Part shown: positions 35,759-45,060 of the stretch, one piece after another
Layout of the letters: the number at the start of each line of letters is the position of its first letter
Numbering within the stretch: the first letter of the stretch is position 1
Assembly (NCBI GenBank): GCA_934177725.1
Contig: CAKPPO010000007.1
Coordinates: forward strand, 9,637-73,636
Direction of reading: 5' to 3'
DNA: 64,000 bases
Origin: an uncultured Clostridia bacterium
Lineage (GTDB): Bacteria > Bacillota > Clostridia > TANB77 > CAG-508
The notes under the pieces: generated by a model
The model's input: only the letters and a program-made list of their open reading frames with translations
The model's database searches: none
What the model was told of the DNA's origin: nothing
Translations under genes and position numbers: made by a program

Positions 35759-37111
35759 GTGAAAAAATTGAATAAAATACATATTAAGGAAAAGTATATA
35801 AAAATAGCATTTATATTACTTGTTTTTGTAATGACACTTACTTGGGCAATTATACAGCCAAATAACGAAGGACCAGATGAAGGCATGAAAATGGATATAT
35901 GCCAATATATTGCGAACCATGGAAAATTACCACATGGTGGAGAAGAAGAAATAAGAAATCCTATATGGGGAATATCTTATGGATTTACACCAATATTATC
36001 TTATATAATAGGTGGTTTATTTGTAAAAATAGCAAGTAGTTTTACTAGTGATATTCATATACTTTATATTGCAGCAAGATTTATAAGTGTACTTTGTATT
36101 ACAGCAATGAGTATAGTTAATATGAAAATTGGAGAAAAATTATTTAAAAGCAAATATTATAAATGGTTCTTTATAGTACTTACAAGTGTATTGCCACAAA
36201 TAATATTTATAGGCTCTTATATAAATAACGATTCATTAGCTTTATTATCAATTTCAATTATTATATATGCTTGGTTAAATGGACTAGAAAACAAATGGAA
36301 TATAAAAAGTTGCATAATACTTTCAATAGGATTAGGACTATGTGCTTTATCTTACTACAATGCATATGGTTACATATTAACAAGTGTAATTCTATTTATA
36401 GCATCATACTTTATAAATAAAAATGAAAATAATAAATTTGATTTTAAAGATATGTTCAAAAAAGGAATAATAATTACTGGAATAACATTTTTATTATGTG
36501 GATGGTGGTTCATAAGGAATGCAATAATTTATAATGGTGATTTCTTAGGACTAAGTACAGAAGAAGAATACTCTGAGCAATATGCTATGGAAGAATTTAA
36601 ACCAACTAATAGAAAAACTCCACAAAATACAAATATGGGACTATTTAATATGCTATTTAAAAAGGGCTGGGTAATTGTAACATTAAAGAGTTTTGTAGGA
36701 TTGTTTGGAACAATGATAATCTCAATGGGAACAAAATTCTATTTACTTTACTTTGGAGTATTTGCTGTTGGAATAATAGGATACATATCAAGATTTTATA
36801 AATTTAAACATATAAAAGAACTAAAAGAAGATAAAAATAAAGCATTATTAGAAACAATATTTGGAATAAATATTGTGATACCGATTGGCTTAAGCATATA
36901 TTACTCATATTGCAATGATTTTCAACCACAAGGAAGATATATAATGCCAATGTTAATACCATTTATGTATTTTGTTGTATCAGGGTTAGAAAAGATATTA
37001 GATAAATTTATAAAAAACGAAAAAGTGAAAAAATTAGTACAAATATTGATAATAATTATAGGAATATTATTACCAATACATTGTTTAATAAGAATGATTC
37101 AAAAATATTAA
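35759..37111 (+). CDS. GT-C-fold membrane glycosyltransferase (DUF2142/ArnT-like)
   Basis: A 450-residue polytopic protein with about ten helices. The first extracellular loop has QPNNEGPDEGMKMDI, with the acidic pair expected for GT-C enzymes that use polyprenyl-phosphate sugars; the later PQGRYIMPMLIPF motif matches DUF2142-type proteins. It should transfer the sugar from the lipid carrier to an extracellular acceptor. The start is GTG at 35759 or TTG at 35768; the second is better spaced from AAAGGG. It opens a five-gene run. Confidence 0.75.
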   Translation: MKKLNKIHIKEKYIKIAFILLVFVMTLTWAIIQPNNEGPDEGMKMDICQYIANHGKLPHGGEEEIRNPIWGISYGFTPILSYIIGGLFVKIASSFTSDIHILYIAARFISVLCITAMSIVNMKIGEKLFKSKYYKWFFIVLTSVLPQIIFIGSYINNDSLALLSISIIIYAWLNGLENKWNIKSCIILSIGLGLCALSYYNAYGYILTSVILFIASYFINKNENNKFDFKDMFKKGIIITGITFLLCGWWFIRNAIIYNGDFLGLSTEEEYSEQYAMEEFKPTNRKTPQNTNMGLFNMLFKKGWVIVTLKSFVGLFGTMIISMGTKFYLLYFGVFAVGIIGYISRFYKFKHIKELKEDKNKALLETIFGINIVIPIGLSIYYSYCNDFQPQGRYIMPMLIPFMYFVVSGLEKILDKFIKNEKVKKLVQILIIIIGILLPIHCLIRMIQKY

Positions 37112-37133
37112 TTATAGAAAGAAGAAAAATAAA

Positions 37134-38273
37134 ATGATAGGATTTAATATACCACCAGTTATAGGAACTGAAGAAAAATATGTAAAACAAGCAATAGAAG
37201 CACATAAAATTTGCGGAGACGGAGAATTTACAAAAAAATGTAAAGAATGGATGGAAAATAGATTTAAAGCGGAAGAAGTTCTTCTTACAACTTCATGCTC
37301 TAGTGCTTTAGAAATGGCGGCACTTTTGGCAGATATAAAACCAGGAGACGAAGTTATTATGCCAGCATTTACTTTTGTCTCTACAGCAAATGCATTTGTT
37401 TTAAGAGGAGCTAAAATAGTATTTGTTGATATTAGACCAGATACTATGAATATAGATGAAAATTTAATAGAAGCGGCTATTACAGATAGAACTAAAGCGA
37501 TAGTTCCTGTTCATTATGCGGGTGTAGCTTGCGAAATGGATAAAATATTAGCGATTGCTAAAAAACATAATTTACTAGTAATTGAAGATGCTGCACAAGG
37601 AGTTATGGCAAAATATAAAGATAAATATTTAGGAACTATTGGAGACATAGGCTGTTATTCTTTTCATGAAACAAAAAATTATAGTTCTGGTGAAGGTGGA
37701 GCAGTAGTATTTAAAGATAATAGATATACGGAAATGGCTGAAATTATAAGAGAAAAAGGAACTAATAGAAGTAAATTTTTTAGAGGGCAAGTAGACAAAT
37801 ATACATGGGTAGAATGTGGATCATCATATTTGCCAAGTGATATAAATGCAGCATATTTATGGGCAGAATTAGAACAAGCAGATAAAATAAACGATAATAG
37901 ACTTGCTACATGGAATTATTATAATGAAAATTTAAAAATATTAGAAGATGAAGGATATATACAAAGACCTTATATTCCAGAAGAATGCAAACATAATGCA
38001 CACATGTATTATATAAAAGCAAAAGATTTAGAGGAAAGAACAAATTTAATTAAATACTTAAAAGAAAATGGAGTACAAGCAGTATTTCATTATATTCCAC
38101 TTCATACTGCACCTGCAGGTATTAAATACGGTAGATTTAATGGTGAAGATAAATATACTACAAAAGAAAGTGATAGACTATTAAGACTACCAATGTATTA
38201 TAATCTACAAAAAGACGATGCAGAAAAAGTGGTACAAACTGTAAAAGATTTTTATACAAAGAATGTTAAATAA
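37134..38273 (+). CDS. WecE/RffA-type sugar aminotransferase
   Basis: A 379-residue PLP enzyme of the DegT/DnrJ/EryC1/StrS group. NIPPVIGTEEKYVKQAIEA and GDGEFTKKC match dTDP-4-keto-6-deoxy-glucose aminotransferases that give dTDP-Fuc4N. PLP-site features are TTSCSSALEMAALL, MPAFTFVSTANAFVLRGA, IEDAAQGVMA and SFHETKN with the Schiff-base Lys. SSYLPSDINAAYLWAELEQA is also family-typical. It gives the 4-amino sugar for this gene set. The genes that would supply the dTDP-keto sugar (rmlA, rmlB) are not here. Confidence 0.88.
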   Translation: MIGFNIPPVIGTEEKYVKQAIEAHKICGDGEFTKKCKEWMENRFKAEEVLLTTSCSSALEMAALLADIKPGDEVIMPAFTFVSTANAFVLRGAKIVFVDIRPDTMNIDENLIEAAITDRTKAIVPVHYAGVACEMDKILAIAKKHNLLVIEDAAQGVMAKYKDKYLGTIGDIGCYSFHETKNYSSGEGGAVVFKDNRYTEMAEIIREKGTNRSKFFRGQVDKYTWVECGSSYLPSDINAAYLWAELEQADKINDNRLATWNYYNENLKILEDEGYIQRPYIPEECKHNAHMYYIKAKDLEERTNLIKYLKENGVQAVFHYIPLHTAPAGIKYGRFNGEDKYTTKESDRLLRLPMYYNLQKDDAEKVVQTVKDFYTKNVK

Positions 38274-38297
38274 TTTTTATAAAAGAGGAATTTTAAT

Positions 38298-39452
38298 ATG
38301 AAAAAAATAGCGATAATTGGAGCAAATGATTTTCAAAATCCATTAATATTAAAAGCAAAAAGTTTAGGATACGAAACACATGTATTTGCATGGCAAGACG
38401 GATCTATTGGAGAAGAAACGGCTGATTATTTCTATCCAATAAGTATAGTAGAAAAAGATGAAATTTTAGAAAAGTGTAAAGAAATAGGAATAGATGCAAT
38501 TGCAACAATAGCATCAGATTTAGCAACATTAACAGTTAACTATGTGGCTGAAAAATTAAGATTACCAGGAAATTCTTTAGAATGCACAAAAAAATCTACC
38601 AATAAATATGAGATGAGAAAAGCTTTTAAAGAAGCGGGAGTAGCCACTCCTGGATTTGAAATAGTATCTTCTACAGAAGATATAGAAAAATTAAGTGATA
38701 TGGAATATCCACTAATTGTAAAACCTACAGACAGATCAGGAAGTAGAGCTATTACAAAGATATATAAAAAAGAAGAATTAGAAGAAGCAATTTCAAAAGC
38801 TATAGAAAATTCATTTGGGAAAAAAGCAATAGTAGAAGAATATATTGAAGGAAATGAATTTAGTGCAGAGGGGATCACATATAAAGGAGAACATAAATTT
38901 CTAACAATTACAAGAAAAGCAACTACTGGAGCACCTCATTTTATAGAAACAGGTCATATTGAGCCAGCAGGACTTTCTAAAGACATGGAAGAAAAAATTT
39001 ATAATGAACTAACTAAAGCATTAACCGCATTACAAATAACTAATAGTGCAACACATTCAGAATTTAAAATTACACCTAATGGAGATGTTAGAATAATAGA
39101 AATAGGTGCTAGAATGGGCGGAGATTGCATAGGATCAGATTTAGTACGAATTTCTACAGGATATGATTTTGTAAAAATGGTTATAGATGTAGCAATGGGA
39201 AATAAACCTTCATTTGAAAAGGTAACAGAACCTAAAATAGCAGTTATAAGATTCATATTTAATAAGGAAGATTTAGAAAACTTTAAAAAGGTAAAAAGTG
39301 AAACACCAGAGTTAATCTATTTTGCAAGCAAAATAGAAGATATATCTTCTCATGAAGTAGTAGATAGCTCCTCAAGATTTGGATTTTATATACTTGCGTG
39401 TAAAAATAAAGAAAAGATTAGGTGGTTATTGAACGAAGATGAGCAATATTAA
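38298..39452 (+). CDS. ATP-grasp ligase
   Basis: A 384-residue ATP-grasp enzyme that forms an amide or thioester-like bond with ATP. Visible are the pre-ATP-grasp start (KKIAIIGANDFQNPLILKAK), KKSTNKYEMRKAFKEAGV, the ATP-binding YPLIVKPTDRSGSRAITKI, IVEEYIEGNEFSAEGI and the metal site IIEIGARMGGDCIG. Its place right after a sugar aminotransferase suggests it acylates the new amino group, for example with an amino acid; that is inference. The stop overlaps the next gene by 14 bases. Confidence 0.88.
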   Translation: MKKIAIIGANDFQNPLILKAKSLGYETHVFAWQDGSIGEETADYFYPISIVEKDEILEKCKEIGIDAIATIASDLATLTVNYVAEKLRLPGNSLECTKKSTNKYEMRKAFKEAGVATPGFEIVSSTEDIEKLSDMEYPLIVKPTDRSGSRAITKIYKKEELEEAISKAIENSFGKKAIVEEYIEGNEFSAEGITYKGEHKFLTITRKATTGAPHFIETGHIEPAGLSKDMEEKIYNELTKALTALQITNSATHSEFKITPNGDVRIIEIGARMGGDCIGSDLVRISTGYDFVKMVIDVAMGNKPSFEKVTEPKIAVIRFIFNKEDLENFKKVKSETPELIYFASKIEDISSHEVVDSSSRFGFYILACKNKEKIRWLLNEDEQY

Positions 39453-39858
39453 TAATAATGAAAATTTGGAAAAAGTAGAAGAACAAAAAAGCTTAGAATT
39501 AAAAGATAAAAAAGATAAGAAAAAATTTATTAAAAACATTATAATACTCCAAGTAATAATTCTTATTTATACATTGTCAACAGTAACAGCAAAATTTGCA
39601 TCTCAAGAAGAATTTTTAAGCTTAAAATTTATATTGTTTTATGGTATAGAAATATTTATATTAGGTGTTTATGCAATACTTTGGCAACAAATAATAAAGA
39701 AATTTGAAATATCAGTTGCGTATGCTAATAGAGCAATGTCTCTTTTATGGTCAATAGTATGGGCAATAGTATTCTTTGGAGAACAAATTACCTTAAAAAA
39801 TGTAATAGGAGTAATAATTGTAATAATAGGTACAATTATAGTGAATAGTGATGAATAG
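39439..39858 (+). CDS. EamA/SMR-type four-helix transporter subunit (ArnE/F-like)
   Basis: A 139-residue protein with a charged N-terminal tail (about residues 1-33) and four hydrophobic helices. The motif SVAYANRAMSLLWSIVWAIVF followed by GEQITLKNVIGVIIVIIG is the second-half pattern of EamA/SMR drug-metabolite transporters. It overlaps both neighbours. With the following gene it looks like the ArnE-ArnF pair that flips undecaprenyl-phosphate aminosugar. Confidence 0.78.
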   Translation: MSNINNNENLEKVEEQKSLELKDKKDKKKFIKNIIILQVIILIYTLSTVTAKFASQEEFLSLKFILFYGIEIFILGVYAILWQQIIKKFEISVAYANRAMSLLWSIVWAIVFFGEQITLKNVIGVIIVIIGTIIVNSDE

Positions 39859-40186
39859 TTATGTGTTTTTATTAATAGCCTCTGTTTTAATAGCGTCATG
39901 CTCACAAATAATATTAAAAAAGAGTGCATCAAAAGAATATAGTTCAATTATTAGAGAATATCTAAATGTAAGAGTAATTGTAGGATATGGAATGATGTTT
40001 ATATCTACAATACTTACAATATTTGCATTTAAAGGTTTAGATTATAAAAATGGTCCAATAATTGAATCTTTGGGATATATATTTATAATGTTTTTAAGTA
40101 GAATTTTTCTAAAAGAAAAAATAACAAAGAAAAAAATAATAGGCAATTCATTAATACTTTTAGGAATATTAGTATTTTATATTTAA
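39851..40186 (+). CDS. EamA/SMR-type four-helix transporter subunit (ArnE/F-like)
   Basis: A 111-residue protein with four helices. Near the start, IASCSQIILKKSA is the first-helix pattern of small SMR-like proteins; GPIIESLGYIFIMFLSRIFLKEKITKK and GNSLILLGILVF complete the fold. It overlaps the preceding gene, so the two probably form a heterodimer. A GTG three bases earlier is an alternative start. No Shine-Dalgarno site is needed because of the overlap. Confidence 0.75.
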   Translation: MNSYVFLLIASVLIASCSQIILKKSASKEYSSIIREYLNVRVIVGYGMMFISTILTIFAFKGLDYKNGPIIESLGYIFIMFLSRIFLKEKITKKKIIGNSLILLGILVFYI

Positions 40187-40188
40187 AA

Positions 40189-40227
40189 AGGACATTTGGG
40201 GACGGGTCACTTTTGTCCTTTACATAA
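40189..40227. repeat. REP-like hairpin element, single copy
   Basis: A 39-base unit with core GGGGACGGGTCACTTTTGTC whose ends AAGGACA and TGTCCTT are complementary. The same 39 bases recur, inverted and identical, at 42930-42968. Confidence 0.8.
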
Positions 40228-40241
40228 AATTGCAAAATGTT

Positions 40242-40276
40242 AATGTCAATAGGGTTGTTCCTTATTGACATTTTTT
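40242..40276 (+). terminator. intrinsic terminator of the Arn-like set
   Basis: AATGTCAATAGGG pairs with CCTTATTGACATT (one mismatch), followed by T residues. Confidence 0.8.
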
Positions 40277-40293
40277 ATATAGTAAGATAATAT
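40265..40293 (+). promoter_or_regulatory. promoter of the lipid kinase gene, overlapping a terminator
   Basis: TTGACA, 17 bases, TAATAT. The -35 hexamer is part of the 3' arm of the preceding terminator. Confidence 0.65.
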
Positions 40294-40323
40294 TATTTTA
40301 AATAGAAAAGAAAGTAGGAGAAT

Positions 40324-41220
40324 ATGAAGTATATATTTATAATAAATGCTATAGCAGGTAGAGGAAGATATAAAAAGATATTACCAAACATAGAAAAAAC
40401 ATGTAAAGAAAGAAACATAGAATATGAAATAAGATATATTTCAGAAGAAAAAGATGGTTCACAAATAGCTTTAGAATACAAAGACGAAGAAAATGTAATA
40501 TATGTAGTTGGTGGAGATGGAACAATAACAAGGACTTTGGCTGGTATAGTAGGAACAAAAAATAAATTAGGTGTTATTCCATCAGGTTCTGGAAATGATA
40601 CGTATAGAACAATAAAAATGTTACCAGATAAAGAAACTAAAATAGATTTAGCTAAAATAAATGATACTTATTTTATAAATGTAGCATGTACAGGTGTAGA
40701 TGCTGAAGTTGCAAATAACATAGATAAATTAAGGAAAACAAAAATTCCGACAAGTCAACTTTATAATGCAAGCATAATATATACATTTGTAAAATTTAAA
40801 CATAAAAGAATGAAACTCCATACGAGTATAAAGGATATCGATTCTAAATATACAATATTAAGCATTTGCAATGGCGCATATTATGGAGGAGGATTTAACA
40901 TAGCGCCAAAAGCAGAGTTAACAGATGGACTTTTAGACATCTATTATGGAGAAAAAATGTCTAAAATAAAAATGATACCGCTTCTGCTAAAAATGAAAAA
41001 TGGAAAACATGAAGGAAAAAGAAAAATACATAAGTTTAGAACTAATCATGTAGAAATAGATTTTGAAGAGGAAATTACATTTAATGTAGATGGAGAAAAA
41101 GTAACAAATAATCATTTTACAATAGACATCTTACCAAAGGTAATTACTGTTTATAATGATGATGAATTTGTACAAAGCTTATTTAAAGATGCTACCAAAA
41201 GTGAAACTTGTACCTGCTAG
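40324..41220 (+). CDS. diacylglycerol/lipid kinase (YegS/DagK family)
   Basis: A 298-residue cytoplasmic kinase phosphorylating diacylglycerol or a related lipid. Motifs are the N-terminal FIINAIAGRGR, the ATP site VVGGDGTITRTLAG (GGDGT), LGVIPSGSGNDTYRTI and, near the end, VDGEKVTNNHFTIDILPK. Length fits the family. It may recycle diacylglycerol released by lipid-linked glycan or teichoic-acid reactions. A perfect hairpin (ACTTGTAC/GTACAAGT, 41206-41227) spans the stop codon. Confidence 0.9.
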   Translation: MKYIFIINAIAGRGRYKKILPNIEKTCKERNIEYEIRYISEEKDGSQIALEYKDEENVIYVVGGDGTITRTLAGIVGTKNKLGVIPSGSGNDTYRTIKMLPDKETKIDLAKINDTYFINVACTGVDAEVANNIDKLRKTKIPTSQLYNASIIYTFVKFKHKRMKLHTSIKDIDSKYTILSICNGAYYGGGFNIAPKAELTDGLLDIYYGEKMSKIKMIPLLLKMKNGKHEGKRKIHKFRTNHVEIDFEEEITFNVDGEKVTNNHFTIDILPKVITVYNDDEFVQSLFKDATKSETCTC

Positions 41221-41360
41221 TACAAGTATGCAGGCATATTAAGGAAAATTAAAAAAGTTACCAAATTAACACGGAAAAAATGGCAAAAATATAAATCATA
41301 ATATACATTTATGATAAGATAATAAGCATAAAATAAATAAGGGGAAAGAGGAAAAAAATA

Positions 41361-42758
41361 ATGAGAAAAATAAAAACTATATCAATATTATTTATGGCAT
41401 GCTTATTAGCTAGTTTAATATTTCAAATGTATGTAAACAAAGTATATGCTGGAACCAAAAATGAAGTAACATTAAATTTTAAAGGTGGAATTATTCACGA
41501 TGGTTATGTAGAATATAGCAAGAAAGCAAAATTACAATTATTTAAAGGAGATGAGTTAGTTACTAATATTTCAAATAATATGGTAATTGATTTAAACGAA
41601 GCAGAGTATAAGTTTGTAATTGAAGAAATTGAAGATACAAGTCTTTCTGGCGTTAATACCTACATAAGATTGAATATTAATAATTGGTATTACCCAATGA
41701 AAACAATAGTAGGTGAAGCTAAATCTACATTCAGATTAGAATCAAGTAAATTTAGTGGAACATTAGATGTTAAATTTGTAAGAACCAATATTGCTATTAA
41801 CACAACAGTTAAAAATGTTTATAATGATATATCATCAAAAGGTGTAATAGATTTGACTAATGGTAAAGAATATGTAATAGATTTTTCTAAAACTGATGAA
41901 TTGACAGAAGGATTAAAATCATTTGCAGATTTAGATAAAACACTATATTATAAGAGAAGCAATGATGGTCTATTAGCAACAGACAATGAAAGTGAAGCTG
42001 TTATAAAGATTGTTGAAAATAGGTCAGAAAATAAAGCAATATTAACTGCAGTAAATGTTGGAACTAAAAAAAATGAAGTTTTTAAAGGATTTCATACTCA
42101 ATATACAGGTTCTAAATTGAGTTTTACTGGCTCAGATGGTGGAATTTTGAATGAAACAAGATTTGATTATTATACTAGATGTACTTATGAATTTACATTT
42201 AAATATGCAAAGGAAGAAGTTAAACCAAAAGAATATAAAGTTATTGAAGGTGCAAATCAAAAATACACAATAGATGAGTCAAAAAATGCAACATTTAGAA
42301 TAGACGCAGAATATAATCTATTTGAAAATGGTGGAAAAGTATATGTAGATAACACTTTAGTAGATAGTAATAATTATACTTCTAAATCAGGTAGTACAAT
42401 AATAACTTTAAAAGATGCTTATTTAAAAACATTATCTGTTGGGGAACATACTTTAAAAGTAGCTTTCACAGATGGTGGAGAAACAACAACTAAGTTTGTA
42501 ATAGCTAAAAAAGTAGAAGAAAATAAAGACAATAACAGCAATAATAACAATAGTAATAAAAATAATAACAAAGATAATAGCAATAAAAACGATAATATTG
42601 ATAATACTACTTCAAACACAGAAAACGAAAATAAGAAAGAAAACATCTCAAATCCAAAAACAGGAGATAATGTGATGCTATATGTAACAATAGCAAGTAT
42701 GTCAATATTAGGTTTAGGAGCAACAACAATAGCTTCTAGAAAGAGAAAAATGAACTAA
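41361..42758 (+). CDS. sortase-anchored surface protein (NPKTG)
   Basis: A 465-residue secreted protein. It has a signal peptide (residues 1-31, ending VYAG), a body with beta-rich domains, an Ig-like module near residues 290-385 (VIEGANQKYTIDES, then LVDSNNYTSKSGSTIITLK), an Asn/Lys-rich linker and the sorting signal NPKTGDN followed by a hydrophobic helix and SRKRKMN. NPxTG signals are used by a clostridial sortase subset. The ligand or function is unknown. GGGGAAAGAGG precedes the ATG. Confidence 0.85.
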   Translation: MRKIKTISILFMACLLASLIFQMYVNKVYAGTKNEVTLNFKGGIIHDGYVEYSKKAKLQLFKGDELVTNISNNMVIDLNEAEYKFVIEEIEDTSLSGVNTYIRLNINNWYYPMKTIVGEAKSTFRLESSKFSGTLDVKFVRTNIAINTTVKNVYNDISSKGVIDLTNGKEYVIDFSKTDELTEGLKSFADLDKTLYYKRSNDGLLATDNESEAVIKIVENRSENKAILTAVNVGTKKNEVFKGFHTQYTGSKLSFTGSDGGILNETRFDYYTRCTYEFTFKYAKEEVKPKEYKVIEGANQKYTIDESKNATFRIDAEYNLFENGGKVYVDNTLVDSNNYTSKSGSTIITLKDAYLKTLSVGEHTLKVAFTDGGETTTKFVIAKKVEENKDNNSNNNNSNKNNNKDNSNKNDNIDNTTSNTENENKKENISNPKTGDNVMLYVTIASMSILGLGATTIASRKRKMN

Positions 42759-42783
42759 AATAATAAAAAATATCAATATTATA

Positions 42784-42814
42784 AAACAAGGTATATTAAA
42801 TGCCTTGTTTTTTT
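42784..42814 (+). terminator. intrinsic terminator after the surface protein
   Basis: AAACAAGG pairs with CCTTGTTT around an 11-base loop, then T residues. Confidence 0.75.
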
Positions 42815-42841
42815 ATAATATAAATGATATAAATAATGCAA

Positions 42842-42968
42842 AAGACATTTGGGGACGGGTCACATTTGTCCTTTGTAAATTAGTATTACTAAATAAGAAT
42901 TTTATATTTTTATCACTAATGCATTGATATTATGTAAAGGACAAAAGTGACCCGTCCCCAAATGTCCT
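42842..42968. repeat. MITE-like inverted-repeat element upstream of uvrB
   Basis: A 127-base element with 33-base terminal inverted repeats matching at 31 positions; each arm contains GGGGACGGGTCAC or its complement. The right end lies 15 bases before the uvrB ATG, so the transcript leader would carry a long hairpin. No coding sequence lies inside. Confidence 0.8.
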
Positions 42969-42983
42969 GAGAGAGGAGAAGAA

Positions 42984-44939
42984 ATGTTTAAATTACATTC
43001 AGAATATAAACCTACAGGTGATCAACCTGAGGCAATTGAATATTTATCTAATAGAATAAAAGAAGGCAAGAAGTTTCAAACACTACTAGGAGTAACAGGT
43101 TCTGGAAAAACTTTTACTATGGCAAATATAATTCAAAATGTACAAAAGCCTACACTTGTTTTAGCACATAACAAGACTTTAGCAGGACAACTATATTCAG
43201 AATTTAAAGAGTTCTTTCCAGAAAACAATGTAGAATATTTTGTGTCATATTATGATTATTATCAACCAGAAGCATATATTCCACAATCAGATACTTATAT
43301 AGAAAAAGATTCTTCTGTAAATGATGAAATAGATAAACTTCGTCACAGTGCTACGGCATCTCTTTTTGAGACGAGAGACACAATAATAGTAGCTTCTGTT
43401 TCTTGTATATATGGATTAGGAGATCCTATAGATTATGAAAATATGGCTATATCTTTAAGACCAGGTATGCAGATAGAAAGAGATAAGGTACTAAAAAAAT
43501 TAGTTAATATGCAATACACAAGAAATGAATTAGACTTTAAAAGAGGTACTTTTAGAGCTAAAGGTGATATTGTGGAAATTTACCCATCAGATGAAAGTGA
43601 AACAGCAATAAGAGTAGAATTCTGGGGAGATGAAATAGAAAAAATTTCAGAAATAAATCCACTTACAGGAAAAGTACAAGCTACAAGAAATCATATTGTT
43701 ATATTTCCTAATTCACACTATGTTACAACTTCAGATAAAATGGAAAGAGCGATAGAAGCTATAGATAAGGAAAAAGAACAAAGAGTAGAATATTTTAAAT
43801 CTATTGGTAAATTAATAGAAGCACAAAGAATAGAAGAAAGAACAAATTTTGATATAGAAATGATGAAAGAAACAGGATTTTGTCAAGGAATTGAAAACTA
43901 TTCAAGACATATAAGTGGAAGAGAAGAAGGTAGTCCTCCATTCACATTATTTGATTATTTTCCAAAAGACTTTTTACTATTAATAGACGAATCACATGCA
44001 ACAATACCACAAGTAAGAGCAATGTACAATGGAGATAGAGCAAGAAAAGAATCTTTAGTAAATTATGGATTTAGACTTCCATCAGCTTTTGACAATAGAC
44101 CTTTAAAATTTGAAGAATTTGAACAAAGAATTAATCAATGTATATTTGTTAGTGCAACGCCTGCAGATTACGAAAAAGAACATTCTAAAGATAATGTTGT
44201 AGAACAAATAATACGCCCTACAGGACTTTTAGATCCTAAAATAGAAGTAAAACCTGTAACAAATCAAATAGATGATTTAATAGAACAAATTAGACAAACT
44301 ACAGAAGCGGGAGACAGAGTATTAGTTACAACTCTTACTAAAAAAATGGCAGAAGACTTATCTAGCTATTTAGCAGGTATAGGCATAAAAGTAAAATACA
44401 TGCATTCAGATATAAAAGCATTAGAGAGAATGGAAATAATTAGAGATTTAAGACTTGGAGAGTTTGATGTTTTAGTTGGTATAAATCTTTTAAGAGAAGG
44501 TTTAGATATTCCAGAAGTTTCTTTAGTTGCTATACTAGATGCAGATAAAGAAGGATTTTTACGTTCAGAACGTTCTTTAATTCAAACTATAGGACGTGCC
44601 GCAAGAAATACCAATGGTAGGGTAATAATGTATGCAGATGAACTTACAGAAAGTATGGAAAAAGCGATTTCTGAAACAAATAGAAGAAGAAAAATACAAG
44701 AGGAGTATAACAAAGAACATGGCATTGTTCCTCAAACAATAAAGAAAAATATTAGAGATACTATTAAAGCTAGCATAGTTGAAGAAGCACAGAAAGAATA
44801 TAGTATAGATAAAGAAGCGGATATACAAGAAGTAATAGATAAATTAACAGACGAAATGCTAAAATATGCTTCACAAATGGAATTTGAAAAAGCAGCAGAA
44901 TTAAGAGATAAAATGAAAGAATTAACAGGTGAAGGTTAA
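42984..44939 (+). CDS. uvrB: excinuclease ABC subunit B
   Basis: A 651-residue helicase-like subunit of nucleotide excision repair that loads onto damaged DNA with UvrA and recruits UvrC. It starts FKLHSEYKPTGDQPEAIEYL, with Walker A GVTGSGKTFT, the beta-hairpin region YYDYYQPEAYIPQSDTYIEK, the DEAD-box-like LLIDESHATIPQ, REGLDIPEVSLVAILDADKEG and a C-terminal UVR motif (MEFEKAAELRDKMKEL). Length is typical. A GAGAGGAG site precedes the ATG, directly after a REP-like element. I see no LexA box nearby. uvrA lies 1.6 kb downstream. Confidence 0.97.
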   Translation: MFKLHSEYKPTGDQPEAIEYLSNRIKEGKKFQTLLGVTGSGKTFTMANIIQNVQKPTLVLAHNKTLAGQLYSEFKEFFPENNVEYFVSYYDYYQPEAYIPQSDTYIEKDSSVNDEIDKLRHSATASLFETRDTIIVASVSCIYGLGDPIDYENMAISLRPGMQIERDKVLKKLVNMQYTRNELDFKRGTFRAKGDIVEIYPSDESETAIRVEFWGDEIEKISEINPLTGKVQATRNHIVIFPNSHYVTTSDKMERAIEAIDKEKEQRVEYFKSIGKLIEAQRIEERTNFDIEMMKETGFCQGIENYSRHISGREEGSPPFTLFDYFPKDFLLLIDESHATIPQVRAMYNGDRARKESLVNYGFRLPSAFDNRPLKFEEFEQRINQCIFVSATPADYEKEHSKDNVVEQIIRPTGLLDPKIEVKPVTNQIDDLIEQIRQTTEAGDRVLVTTLTKKMAEDLSSYLAGIGIKVKYMHSDIKALERMEIIRDLRLGEFDVLVGINLLREGLDIPEVSLVAILDADKEGFLRSERSLIQTIGRAARNTNGRVIMYADELTESMEKAISETNRRRKIQEEYNKEHGIVPQTIKKNIRDTIKASIVEEAQKEYSIDKEADIQEVIDKLTDEMLKYASQMEFEKAAELRDKMKELTGEG

Positions 44940-44989
44940 TTTAATAAGAATAAGTGATTTTTAATAAAGGCGTTAAAATAATTATTATA

Positions 44990-45037
44990 AAAATAGAAAG
45001 TTGAAAACAAATTAAAGTGACCAACTTTCTATTTTTT
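44990..45037 (+). terminator. intrinsic terminator of uvrB
   Basis: Fourteen-base perfect arms, AAAATAGAAAGTTG and CAACTTTCTATTTT, with an 18-base loop and T tail. Confidence 0.82.
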
Positions 45038-45060
45038 CATATTATAGATTAGGTGATTTT

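Noticed and set aside
42841..42983. A LexA/SOS operator upstream of uvrB
   Set aside because: No GAAC-N4-GTTC-type palindrome is present; the upstream region is taken up by the inverted-repeat element.
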